Below, piece by piece: positions 27,046-33,973 of a stretch of DNA of 64,000 nucleotides; positions within the stretch are counted from its first letter, which is position 1, and each line of letters begins with the position of its first letter. Origin of the DNA: Streptomyces sp. CB02009 (GTDB lineage Bacteria; Actinomycetota; Actinomycetes; Streptomycetales; Streptomycetaceae); the NCBI RefSeq assembly GCF_001905825.1, contig NZ_LIVV01000003.1:602956-666955 (forward strand), in the 5' to 3' direction. The position numbers were made by a program, and so were the translations under genes. The notes under the pieces are model-generated. The model had not been told where the DNA came from. It worked only from the letters and a program-made list of their open reading frames with translations, and did no database searches.

Positions 27046-27572
27046 CCGCACAGCCGTTCCTGTACGTCGTCGTCTGCGCCGCCGGCATCGCGGGCGACGT
27101 CCACAAGCTGATCACCGCGGCGCAGAAGGAGGGCTGGGGCGTCGGCGTCATAGCCACCCCCCAGGGGCTCGGCTTCCTTGACGCGGAAGCGATCGAGGCC
27201 CAGACCGGGTACCCGATCCGCTCGGCCTGGCGCAGACCAGGCGACTCCCGCCCGCTCCCGCCCGCCAGCGCCATCGCCGTCGCGCCGGCCACGTTCAACA
27301 CCGTCAACAAGTGGGCCGCCGGAATCGCCGACACCCTTGCCTTGGGCATCCTGTGCGAGGCATACGGGATGGGCATCCCGACGGCCGTGCTGCCGTACGT
27401 GAACGCCGCCATGGCCGCCCATCCGGCGTACGGCCGGAGTCTGGACCAGCTGCGGGAGATGGGCGTCCGGGTCGGGTCCTACGAACCGCACCGGCCCAAG
27501 GCGGGTGGGGGAGCGGAGCGCTTCCGGTGGGAGGAGGCGCTTTCGTTGCTGTCTCGGGACGCCTGCCGCTGA
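27042..27572 (+). CDS. Flavoprotein (phosphopantothenoylcysteine decarboxylase-like)
   Basis: A 176-residue HFCD-type flavoprotein with the features of that family: YVVVCAAGIAG at the FMN-binding N-terminus, IAVAPATFNTVNKWAAGIADTL near residues 85-107, and PTAVLPYVNAAMAAHP near 115-130. Such proteins bind FMN and oxidatively decarboxylate C-terminal or pantothenoyl cysteines. Stand-alone copies after an XRE regulator are common in Streptomyces and their substrate is unknown. GTG start overlapping the regulator stop by 4 bp. A strong hairpin follows the gene. Confidence 0.8.
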   Translation: MTAQPFLYVVVCAAGIAGDVHKLITAAQKEGWGVGVIATPQGLGFLDAEAIEAQTGYPIRSAWRRPGDSRPLPPASAIAVAPATFNTVNKWAAGIADTLALGILCEAYGMGIPTAVLPYVNAAMAAHPAYGRSLDQLREMGVRVGSYEPHRPKAGGGAERFRWEEALSLLSRDACR

Positions 27573-27632
27573 CAAGGTGAGGCGTGCGGACGGTCGATTG
27601 TGCTGGTGTGGGCTGGGGCCGCCTCTGACACG

Positions 27633-27664
27633 AACGGCGGCCGGGGATGATCCCGGCCGCCGTT
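27633..27664. terminator. Bidirectional hairpin terminator
   Basis: A perfect 13-bp inverted repeat (27633-27645 and 27652-27664, 6-nt loop) lies 60 bp after the flavoprotein stop and 76 bp before the end of the convergent small gene. It has A/T pairs at the base on both sides (AACGG...CCGTT), so it can serve both strands. Confidence 0.8.
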
Positions 27665-27740
27665 GTGCTGTGCGAGGTTCCCAGGTGAGCCCACCGTCGG
27701 GTGGATCGCGGGCTGTGGGCTCAGGTGCCTGGGGCTGGTG

Positions 27741-28115
27741 TCACTGCTTGTGGGGGACGAACCCGTTCATCACGTAGGCGAGGCGCTCGATGTCGGAGGG
27801 GCCTTCCTGGGGCCGGTCGGTGAGCACGTTGCCGAGCGTGAAGTCCTCGTCGGGCTGGTCGTCGTACGGGGCCAGAACGATGTTCAGTCCGGCGGTTCCT
27901 ACCTTCTTCTGGATCTCGGTGTCGATGAGGAGACGGACCTCGAGGATTGCTTCGAGCTCGTCCCGGTTGGCCAGGAGGACGGTGGCCTGTTCCTCGTCGG
28001 TGAAGGGTCGGCCGTCGTAGTGGGAGAAGGTGCCGGTGTCGGGATGGAGCCGGAAGTCGGTGTCGATGAGCAGGGTGAAGATGTCGGCGCGGAGGTAGGT
28101 ATCGGTTTCGGGCAA
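27741..28115 (-). CDS. Small acidic hypothetical protein
   Basis: A 124-residue protein from TTG 28115, chosen because GAGGAG lies 8 nt upstream (a GTG at 28130 would add five residues). Acidic, with no membrane segment or Cys motif; pattern LRADIFTLLIDTDFRLH, an HYDGRPFTDEE stretch and a conserved-looking DDQPDEDFTLGNVL. Not recognised. Lone gene between the flavoprotein and the plasmid-type genes, preceded 55 bp upstream by the palindrome at 28171-28191, which may control it. Confidence 0.6.
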   Translation of the reverse strand: MPETDTYLRADIFTLLIDTDFRLHPDTGTFSHYDGRPFTDEEQATVLLANRDELEAILEVRLLIDTEIQKKVGTAGLNIVLAPYDDQPDEDFTLGNVLTDRPQEGPSDIERLAYVMNGFVPHKQ

Positions 28116-28170
28116 GGGTGTTCTCCTCACATGGTGGGGTGGGTGCTGATAGGTCCATGGTGCGGAGATT

Positions 28171-28191
28171 CGCCGGTTAGGCTAACCGGCG
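28171..28191. promoter_or_regulatory. Perfect palindrome, shared CCGGTTAG half-site (copy 1)
   Basis: A 21-bp perfect palindrome with 10-bp arms around one central base; half-site CCGGTTAG. The same half-sites recur at 31422-31446 beside the XRE and excisionase genes. One-nucleotide loops rule out ordinary terminators, so these are likely operators of a dimeric repressor, the XRE protein at 31131-31415 being the closest candidate. Confidence 0.6.
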
Positions 28192-28603
28192 CTTATGCGC
28201 TATCTTTCCGCCGCGCTTCATGAGGTAGGGCTTCCGGCTCCCTCCATGAGGCTGCCTTGGCGAGGGGCGTGGTGAGGTTGCGGCCGGTGGTTTCGGTGAC
28301 GGCCAGGGCGTTGAACTCGCCTCATTGAGAAGAATGTTGGAAATGCAGCCCTACACGTGCCGCCGTCCGCGGGGCCTCCTCCGGGGAACGCTGCATCGGC
28401 TGCAGTCCGCCCTCGCCGCCGCTCCGTGGTCCAGCACCCCCCGGTGCTGGACTGCTCCCGCCACCCCTGGGACGGGACTGGCCAAGGCGCGCTTCCCCGA
28501 CGGGGAAGAGTGTCTTGGCCGATAACTTGCTCCGCTCGGGGGTGGGGTGGTGGAGGAAGTGGTGCTCGCTCCAGGGGGTCTCCGGGAGAGCTGCTGGTGT
28601 GGC
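28192..28603. other. About 410 bp without a supported gene
   Basis: No frame has convincing length or a ribosome site. On the minus strand, about 28200-28320 reads as a sensible 40-residue protein end (ETTGRNLTTPLAKAASW...) with a stop directly upstream and no start. It may be the remnant of a deleted gene of the plasmid-type module. The rest shows nothing I can identify. Confidence 0.4.
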
Positions 28604-29419
28604 CTAGGCAGCGGTGGCGTTGGCCTGGTTTCGGTCGAGCTCCGCTTGGAGTAGGTCCTTGGCCCGCTCCAACCGTGCGCGGCCTCCGGGTCTGAGGCCC
28701 TTGCCACGAATGGCCGTCTCCATGTGGCGGCGTGAGACGCGGTTGTCACGGCCCACGGGAGCGGTGCGCCCGATCTCGATCACCTGCTCCCACGTGGCCG
28801 TTGGTGGCTGGTCGCCACGTTCGGCGGACGAGTTCTCCGGCTGAGCCACTTGCTCGGCGGATGCATCGTCTGCCTCGGCCACATCCTCGTCCGACGGTGG
28901 TTCGTTTGTGGCTGTTGCTGCGCCACGTTCGGGAGGGGCGGCCACCGCGATGCGGCGGGCGTCTTCCAGCAGCGCTGCGTGCGTGGGGCGGCGCTGGACG
29001 AGGAGGTAGAGGTGGACGGCGCCGGCGAGGGCGAGTGGGGCTATGGCGGAGATGACGCCGACGGTGAGGTCGTCGAGGGCAAGTCCGCCTGGGCGGCTCT
29101 GCTGGTTGAGGCGTACGGCGTGGAGGACGTTGGCCCAGATGCTGGTGGCGGTGGCGATGCCGACCAGAGCCGAGACGTATAGGCGGGCCCGCAGAGGGGA
29201 GTTGCGCAGGACGAGGAGGGCGGCGATGCCGATGGCGATGAAGCCGTCGATTACGAGAGGGAAGGCGTAGGTGAGCAGCCGGTGGATGTGGCTGGCGGCG
29301 GCCATCTGACGCAGGGCGTCGTACGAGAGGGCGAAGGCGGCCAGGGCGAGGAGGGCCACGCCGGTTCGGATCAGGACGGGCAGGGCGGCGGGAGTCGCGG
29401 CAGTGCTGGGTGAAGGCAA
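28604..29419 (-). CDS. DUF2637 membrane protein (spread/plasmid type)
   Basis: About 271 residues from a TTG at 29419 (GGAG 10 nt upstream). The start is uncertain because upstream sequence stays open without a good start. Four membrane helices in the first ~150 residues (VALLALAAFALSYDALRQMA, then the YAFPLVIDGFIAIGIAAL pattern diagnostic of DUF2637). After an acidic Ala/Glu-rich linker comes a C-terminal helix-turn-helix-like segment (VSRRHMETAIRGKGLRPGG). Such proteins are encoded on Streptomyces plasmids and integrative elements next to replication genes and are thought to act in transfer or spread. Lies downstream of the DUF3631 ATPase gene, in the same direction. Confidence 0.8.
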   Translation of the reverse strand: MPSPSTAATPAALPVLIRTGVALLALAAFALSYDALRQMAAASHIHRLLTYAFPLVIDGFIAIGIAALLVLRNSPLRARLYVSALVGIATATSIWANVLHAVRLNQQSRPGGLALDDLTVGVISAIAPLALAGAVHLYLLVQRRPTHAALLEDARRIAVAAPPERGAATATNEPPSDEDVAEADDASAEQVAQPENSSAERGDQPPTATWEQVIEIGRTAPVGRDNRVSRRHMETAIRGKGLRPGGRARLERAKDLLQAELDRNQANATAA

Positions 29420-29607
29420 GGGGAATGGGCTCCGTGAGGTAGGGGGAGTGGGGGCGGCCGTAGCGGGTGGGACCCGTTGCGACTCGTCGCATGCCTGGTC
29501 AGAGCAGGTACGGGTCAGGGTGGCGATGTCGGGTCGACTCGTTGCGGGCCGGTGACCCGTCCCGGCTCTGACCTGCGCGGCGACGGGTGGGGACGGGTCG
29601 TGTCGGG

Positions 29608-30825
29608 TCAGGCGCTGGTGGCGGGTGCCGTCAGGGCCATCGGCTCGGCGGCCGGTGCGGGCTCGGGGCAGTAGCGGGCCCAGGCGTCGGTGAACTGCAG
29701 GCGGGTGAAGCCCTTGGCCTGGAGGCCGTCGGGGAAGCGGCGGTTGGCCGAGCGGATGCCGTAGTCGTTCAGCAGGATCTGCAGGCCGCGCGGTGTGAGG
29801 CCCTTGTCGCTGTACTCGGGCCAGGGCGACTCGGCGTCCTCGTTCAGGATGCCGAGCAGGCGGCCGGTACGGATCACTACCGGATTTCCTTCGGAGGCGA
29901 AGGCACGGCGGATGTCGGCGAGGAGCCGGATGTTCAGGGCGCTGTGGTCCTGGTCCTGTTCGGCCTCGTGACTCGTCATCGCCAAGCAGGCGGCGCGTGC
30001 GGCCTCGGGCCAGGTGCCGCCGGCGAGGTCGGCGACGGCGATCAGAGGCTCCCACGTGTCGGCGGCCCGGTCCTCCACCGGCATCTTCGGCGTGAGGTCC
30101 ATCGCGGTTGCGTGGAGCGGGACCAGCCAGGCCACGAGCCGGTCCCGCACGGCGTGCAGGGCAGGGGTGTCCCGTACGGTGCGGAACTCGGCGACTTTCT
30201 CGCCCGGCCGACGGCGCCGCATCCGGATCACGACCGACCGGTCCATGATCGTGTCGGGAAGGTCGCCGATGCCGGCGAGGGCCGCCATGGCGAAGGTCGG
30301 GAACTTCGACACCTCGTGGTTCGGGCCGGAGACCCGCAGAGTTGGGCGGTTGCGCTGGTGGCCAGCGTTGAGGAGGCCGCGCATCTCCTCGTTCTTCTCC
30401 GCCACCTTCGCCGACCCGAAGAGGGTGTCGGCCTCGTCGACGAGCAGAGTCGGTGGGTTGTCGGTGATCGACCGGAACACCGCGGCCGGTGAGGCATTGA
30501 CCGTGATCAGCGGGTCGTGGACGGTCTCGGTGACCACGTCCAGCAGGCGGGACTTCCCGCATCGCTTCGCAGGACCGACGACCGCGAGACGTGGGGCGTG
30601 CTGCCACGCCGTCTGGAGGTGCGTGGCCGCCACCCACAGCGTCACGGCTGTCAGTGCGTCTTCGCTCGGCAGCACTACGTACCGCCGGAACTGCGCGCGC
30701 AGGTCTGAGAGCACCAGTTCGCCCTCGGAGGGCACTGCGGGTTGGGGCCGAGATGTGGCCGGCTGGCCGGGGATGGCGACCTGCGGCCAGGCCGGCTGAG
30801 CGTCGTCAGGGGAAGGTATGGGCAT
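29608..30825 (-). CDS. DUF3631 plasmid/ICE ATPase
   Basis: A 405-residue protein from ATG 30825 (an in-frame start at 30933 adds 36 residues of low complexity). P-loop GPAKRCGKSRLL near residue 88 and Walker B TLLVDEADTLFG near 128, then the conserved DRSVVIRMRRRRPGE stretch. The C-terminal part ends in a winged-helix-like segment (LTPRGLQILLNDYGIRS). DUF3631 proteins are found on actinomycete plasmids and integrative elements, often fused or adjacent to a primase, and are presumed helicase-like replication proteins. No primase-polymerase domain is seen here, so replication competence of the excised element is uncertain. Confidence 0.82.
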   Translation of the reverse strand: MPIPSPDDAQPAWPQVAIPGQPATSRPQPAVPSEGELVLSDLRAQFRRYVVLPSEDALTAVTLWVAATHLQTAWQHAPRLAVVGPAKRCGKSRLLDVVTETVHDPLITVNASPAAVFRSITDNPPTLLVDEADTLFGSAKVAEKNEEMRGLLNAGHQRNRPTLRVSGPNHEVSKFPTFAMAALAGIGDLPDTIMDRSVVIRMRRRRPGEKVAEFRTVRDTPALHAVRDRLVAWLVPLHATAMDLTPKMPVEDRAADTWEPLIAVADLAGGTWPEAARAACLAMTSHEAEQDQDHSALNIRLLADIRRAFASEGNPVVIRTGRLLGILNEDAESPWPEYSDKGLTPRGLQILLNDYGIRSANRRFPDGLQAKGFTRLQFTDAWARYCPEPAPAAEPMALTAPATSA

Positions 30826-31130
30826 GGGGGTGGCGGCTTCCAAGGGGCGGCTCCTTCGGCGGTCGCGTCGAGAGACCGCATGGGGAATTGGGGGGGGTCC
30901 GGCGGGGCCGGTGTGCGTGGCCAACACAGCCACACCCGGCGCGTGAAGTCCAGCTTTAGCACTGGAATTCGTTACAGGTTGCGTGTTCCCTGTGTCGACG
31001 GTCCGGCAACTATAGGGGTGAAATCCCGGTTGTCGAAATCCACGCCGAAAATCGCCACGCCATCCGCATCGCCCACAGCAGACAGGGAAACTCTTCCCGC
31101 GCTGGCGATCCGCAAGCTACAACACCACGC

Positions 31131-31415
31131 ATGCCGCCACGCCCCCTCGAAATCGGACCCGCCGGACATGCCGCGGCCCAGGCCATCGAACGCACCCGCA
31201 CGGCCCGCGGATACTCCCAGCGCCAGCTCGCCGCGCGCGTCACCGCACTCGGGCGGCCCATGACCTTCACCGCGCTCTCCCGCATCGAACGCACCGTCCG
31301 ACGCTGCGACATCGACGACCTCGTCGCCATCGCGGCCGCCCTCGGAACTGCGCCCCAAGCTCTCCTCGCCGACACCTGTACACCCTCAGGGGTGGCCGGA
31401 GGGGGCGCAACATAG
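31131..31415 (+). CDS. XRE-family repressor of the element
   Basis: A 94-residue protein that is almost only a helix-turn-helix (TARGYSQRQLAARVTALG...TFTALSRIERTVRR), with a short tail. Divergent from the DUF3631 gene and upstream of xis and int. The palindrome at 31422-31446 begins 7 bp after its stop, in front of xis. It is well placed to repress excision, as regulators of Streptomyces integrative elements do. Binding to the palindrome is inferred. Confidence 0.75.
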   Translation: MPPRPLEIGPAGHAAAQAIERTRTARGYSQRQLAARVTALGRPMTFTALSRIERTVRRCDIDDLVAIAAALGTAPQALLADTCTPSGVAGGGAT

Positions 31416-31421
31416 CCGACG

Positions 31422-31446
31422 ATCCCCGGTTAGCCTAACCGGGGAT
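31422..31446. promoter_or_regulatory. Perfect palindrome before xis (copy 2)
   Basis: A 25-bp perfect palindrome with 12-bp arms around one base; it contains the CCGGTTAG half-site of copy 1 (28171-28191). It lies between the XRE gene and the xis start, where a repressor would control xis-int transcription. Confidence 0.65.
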
Positions 31447-31528
31447 TCTCCGGATCATTGGTCGTCCCGGAACGCCTTTCCATCGATGCGTGCCGAATCG
31501 TCCTGTACTCCGACTTAAGGAATCTCGC

Positions 31529-31846
31529 TTGTCCGTCGTCACCCCTATTTCATCTCCCGGTACGTCCGTAGTCGGAGACCTCCGCGCAATCGATAGAGCT
31601 TTTCTCGGAGTGAAGGAAGCAGCGGCATATCTTGGCATTTCGCCGCGCACGTTGTACGTGTGGCGACACCGTCGGCAGGGGCCGCCGAGCTTCCGACTGG
31701 GAACCCGCGGACGAGTGACGTACCGGCTCGATGACCTCGACGCGTGGGTGCGTGAGCAGGAGCGGGCGGACTCCCGCTCCAACCCCCTCCTGAACCCCGC
31801 GAACGCGGTGCCGCAGCGCCGTGCCAACTACACGGCCACCGCCTGA
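31529..31846 (+). CDS. xis: Excisionase, AlpA/HTH_17 type
   Basis: A 105-residue protein from a TTG at 31529, with AAGGA 7 nt upstream. MerR-like winged helix: FLGVKEAAAYLGISPRTLYVWRHRRQGPPSFRLG, then RVTYRLDDLDAWVREQE, the standard excisionase/AlpA layout. It directly precedes the integrase, as in pSAM2-type elements. It bends attachment-site DNA and biases the integrase towards excision. Confidence 0.85.
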   Translation: MSVVTPISSPGTSVVGDLRAIDRAFLGVKEAAAYLGISPRTLYVWRHRRQGPPSFRLGTRGRVTYRLDDLDAWVREQERADSRSNPLLNPANAVPQRRANYTATA

Positions 31847-31894
31847 CCCTCCGCCTGGCAGGTGACTGCCGAACCCCTACCTACGAGGAGATAC

Positions 31895-33142
31895 TTGGCC
31901 GGCTACATCGAGGACCGCTGGATCAACAAGAAGAAGGACCCCGTCACCGGCAAGCGGGAACGCACCGCCCGCTACGGGAAGGGCACTCGGTACCGCGTCG
32001 CCGGGATCCCCGGCGTCCGGGACATGTCGTTCGACGTCCTGGAGGACGCCAAGGCGTGGCTGCGGCGCGCCGGCACCGACAGCGAACGCGGAGAGTTCGT
32101 CGACCCGCGCGACGGATCCATCACCGTCGCCGACTACGTCACCCGCTACTGGAAGGTGGGTGTGCGGGGTGCGCCGGGCACGGTCAAGCGGATCGACGAG
32201 CGCGTAAGGCTCCATGTCCTGCCCCATCTCGGTGAGGTGGCGCTCAGGGACGTGTCCGCAACCGTCCTGCGCGGCTACATAGCCACCCTGGAAGGCGAAT
32301 GCGCACCCCGGTATGCCCGGCAGATCCTCACCTCCCTCTCGAACATCTTCGAGACGGCGATCGACGACAGGCGGCTCGTCCGCAACCCCATGCGCGCCAA
32401 GTCGGTGCGCTGGCCCAAGGCGCCCGACGATCAGCGGGAGGCATGGCCCCTGGAGACTGCGCAGCGTGTACGGGACGTCATCAACCCGCGCTACCGGATC
32501 GCTGTGGTCGTCGCCCTTGGATGCGGCCTACGCCAAGGCGAGGTCTTCGGCCTCTCACCGCAGGACGTCGACTTCGAGCGTGGCGTCATCCGCGTGCGAC
32601 GGCAGGTTCAACTGCTGAATGGGCGCTTGTACTTCACCTTGCCCAAGGGTGGGAAGACCCGCGTCGTCGACATGCCCCGCTCGGTCGCCGCAGAGCTGGC
32701 CGCCTACTTCCTGCAGTGTCCGGCCGTGGAGGTTGAGCTGCCTTGGGGCGGTCCGGAGCCCGAGCGGGAGCGGCGAGCATTCCCGCTCGTCCTGACCACG
32801 ACGTACGGGAACGCCATCCGGGCGAACATCTTCAACGTCGAGGTGTGGAAGCCCGCGCTCGCGAAAGCCGGGGTCATCCCCATGCGGGAGAAGGGCGCGA
32901 GCTGGAAGGCGTCCCGCAAGGACGGCTTCCACATACTCCGGCATACGTACGCCTCGATCATCCTCGAAGCCGGAGAGTCCGTGGTCACTCTCGCCCGATG
33001 GCTCGGCCACTCCAGCCCGACCATCACCCTCGACCACTACGCCCACTTCATGCCTGAGGCAGGCGGCAAGGGCAGGGCCGCCGTCGACGCGCTGCTCGGC
33101 GTGGTCCCCGAGTACGTCCCGGAGAACCTCACCTTGGCATGA
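31895..33142 (+). CDS. int: Tyrosine integrase
   Basis: A 415-residue phage-type recombinase. TTG 31895 follows GAGGAG; GTG 31862 is the alternative. The N-terminal ~60 residues are an arm-binding-like domain (basic, strand-rich), then a SAM-like core-binding domain (~70-165) and the catalytic domain. Catalytic residues visible: Arg in GLRQGE near 212, Lys in PKGGKTR, HILRH (His346, Arg349), GH in WLGHSS and the nucleophile Tyr in DHYAHF near 382. It should recombine the corA core repeats at 73-110 and 34056-34093. A protein with an arm-binding domain fits the CTCCCCAG repeats beside both ends. Confidence 0.92.
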   Translation: MAGYIEDRWINKKKDPVTGKRERTARYGKGTRYRVAGIPGVRDMSFDVLEDAKAWLRRAGTDSERGEFVDPRDGSITVADYVTRYWKVGVRGAPGTVKRIDERVRLHVLPHLGEVALRDVSATVLRGYIATLEGECAPRYARQILTSLSNIFETAIDDRRLVRNPMRAKSVRWPKAPDDQREAWPLETAQRVRDVINPRYRIAVVVALGCGLRQGEVFGLSPQDVDFERGVIRVRRQVQLLNGRLYFTLPKGGKTRVVDMPRSVAAELAAYFLQCPAVEVELPWGGPEPERERRAFPLVLTTTYGNAIRANIFNVEVWKPALAKAGVIPMREKGASWKASRKDGFHILRHTYASIILEAGESVVTLARWLGHSSPTITLDHYAHFMPEAGGKGRAAVDALLGVVPEYVPENLTLA

Positions 33143-33199
33143 GCCAGCGGGGGCACAGCACACGCTGTGCCCCCGTCGTCGTTGGGCTGCCTGCCGGAT

Positions 33200-33706
33200 T
33201 CAGCCGGTGAGGCTTTTGCGGCGGACCCGCATGCCGTACTTCGTTCCCTCAGGTCCGTCGCTGCTGCCCCAGCCGACGCTCGTGGCGACGTCCCATCCCC
33301 TCTGCGCTTTCATCTGGGCCGCGAAGGTCCGGAGGTCGTGGATCGTGCAGCCGCAGTCCAGCGAGACATCGATGCTCAGGTACGGGCTGCGGGGGTTGTC
33401 GTTTCCGTACGAGGTTTCCTCCCACCGCACCTCGTGGACGTGCTCCTTGAGGCCGGTCCGCACCTCGTCGTGCTTGATGCCGTGGGCCTTGGCGTACTCG
33501 TCCAGGTCGTCGATGACGAACAAGTGGCTGGACCACTCGCCGGGCCAGACCGCGAAGAGCCGCGAGCTGCCGGCCAGAGCGCGTTCGTAGGTGGCCAGGT
33601 CTGCCCCGTGTGTCACTCTGCCGTCTTCGTGGACCTCGATGTAGCACGTCGTACGTGAGGTGTACGGGAAGTCCTTCCCCGCAGCCGCTGCACTCCTCGG
33701 TTCCAA
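33200..33706 (-). CDS. Hypothetical protein next to attR
   Basis: A 168-residue soluble protein. TTG 33706 is preceded by a perfect AGGAGG at 5-6 nt, so the unusual start is well supported. Alternating strands and helices; an SLDCGCTIHDLRTFAAQMKAQRGW stretch with a CGC pair; no recognised family. Convergent with int, last gene of the element before the right attachment region. It may be a cargo gene. Confidence 0.6.
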   Translation of the reverse strand: MEPRSAAAAGKDFPYTSRTTCYIEVHEDGRVTHGADLATYERALAGSSRLFAVWPGEWSSHLFVIDDLDEYAKAHGIKHDEVRTGLKEHVHEVRWEETSYGNDNPRSPYLSIDVSLDCGCTIHDLRTFAAQMKAQRGWDVATSVGWGSSDGPEGTKYGMRVRRKSLTG

Positions 33707-33869
33707 CCGGCCCTCCTGTGTGCGATGCCCTGCGCGGAAGCCAACAGCATCCAGGGAGCGGCCCGCAGGGCTTCGCCCGACACTCTCGGTGACCGCTGAC
33801 CGTCAACCTTACTGTGGGGCCGTTCCCGTGGTCGCCGCAGGCATGCAAGCAAGGGGCAGCAGGCGTTCA

Positions 33870-33907
33870 CTCCCCGGCGTCGCGCATTCTCCCCAGATTC
33901 TCCCCAG
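33870..33907 (+). repeat. Right arm-type integrase binding repeats (CTCCCCAG)
   Basis: CTCCCCAG at 33889-33896 and 33900-33907, start-to-start 11 bp, with a variant CTCCCCGG at 33870-33877. The doublet and the ATT between its members repeat the left-end arrangement at 319-337. In the circular form both sets would flank the core within a few hundred bases, the usual attP layout for an arm-binding tyrosine integrase. Confidence 0.55.
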
Positions 33908-33973
33908 GGGTGCGGAACGCCCTCTTCCAGGCGTTCGCGTCTGTGAAGGAGATCGGGGCGTGGTGGGGTTTTG

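Noticed and set aside
28325..28525. 66-codon open frame as a small gene
   Set aside because: No ribosome site; Arg/Pro/Ser-rich composition and no resemblance to a known family.
29608..30637. Upstream extension of the DUF2637 frame through the DUF3631 gene
   Set aside because: Open only because of base bias; it overlaps the DUF3631 coding sequence in another frame and lacks any motif before the first membrane helix.
30675..30962. 95-codon frame overlapping the start of the DUF3631 gene
   Set aside because: Shadow frame over the Pro-rich N-terminal coding region; the convincing P-loop protein is in the other frame.
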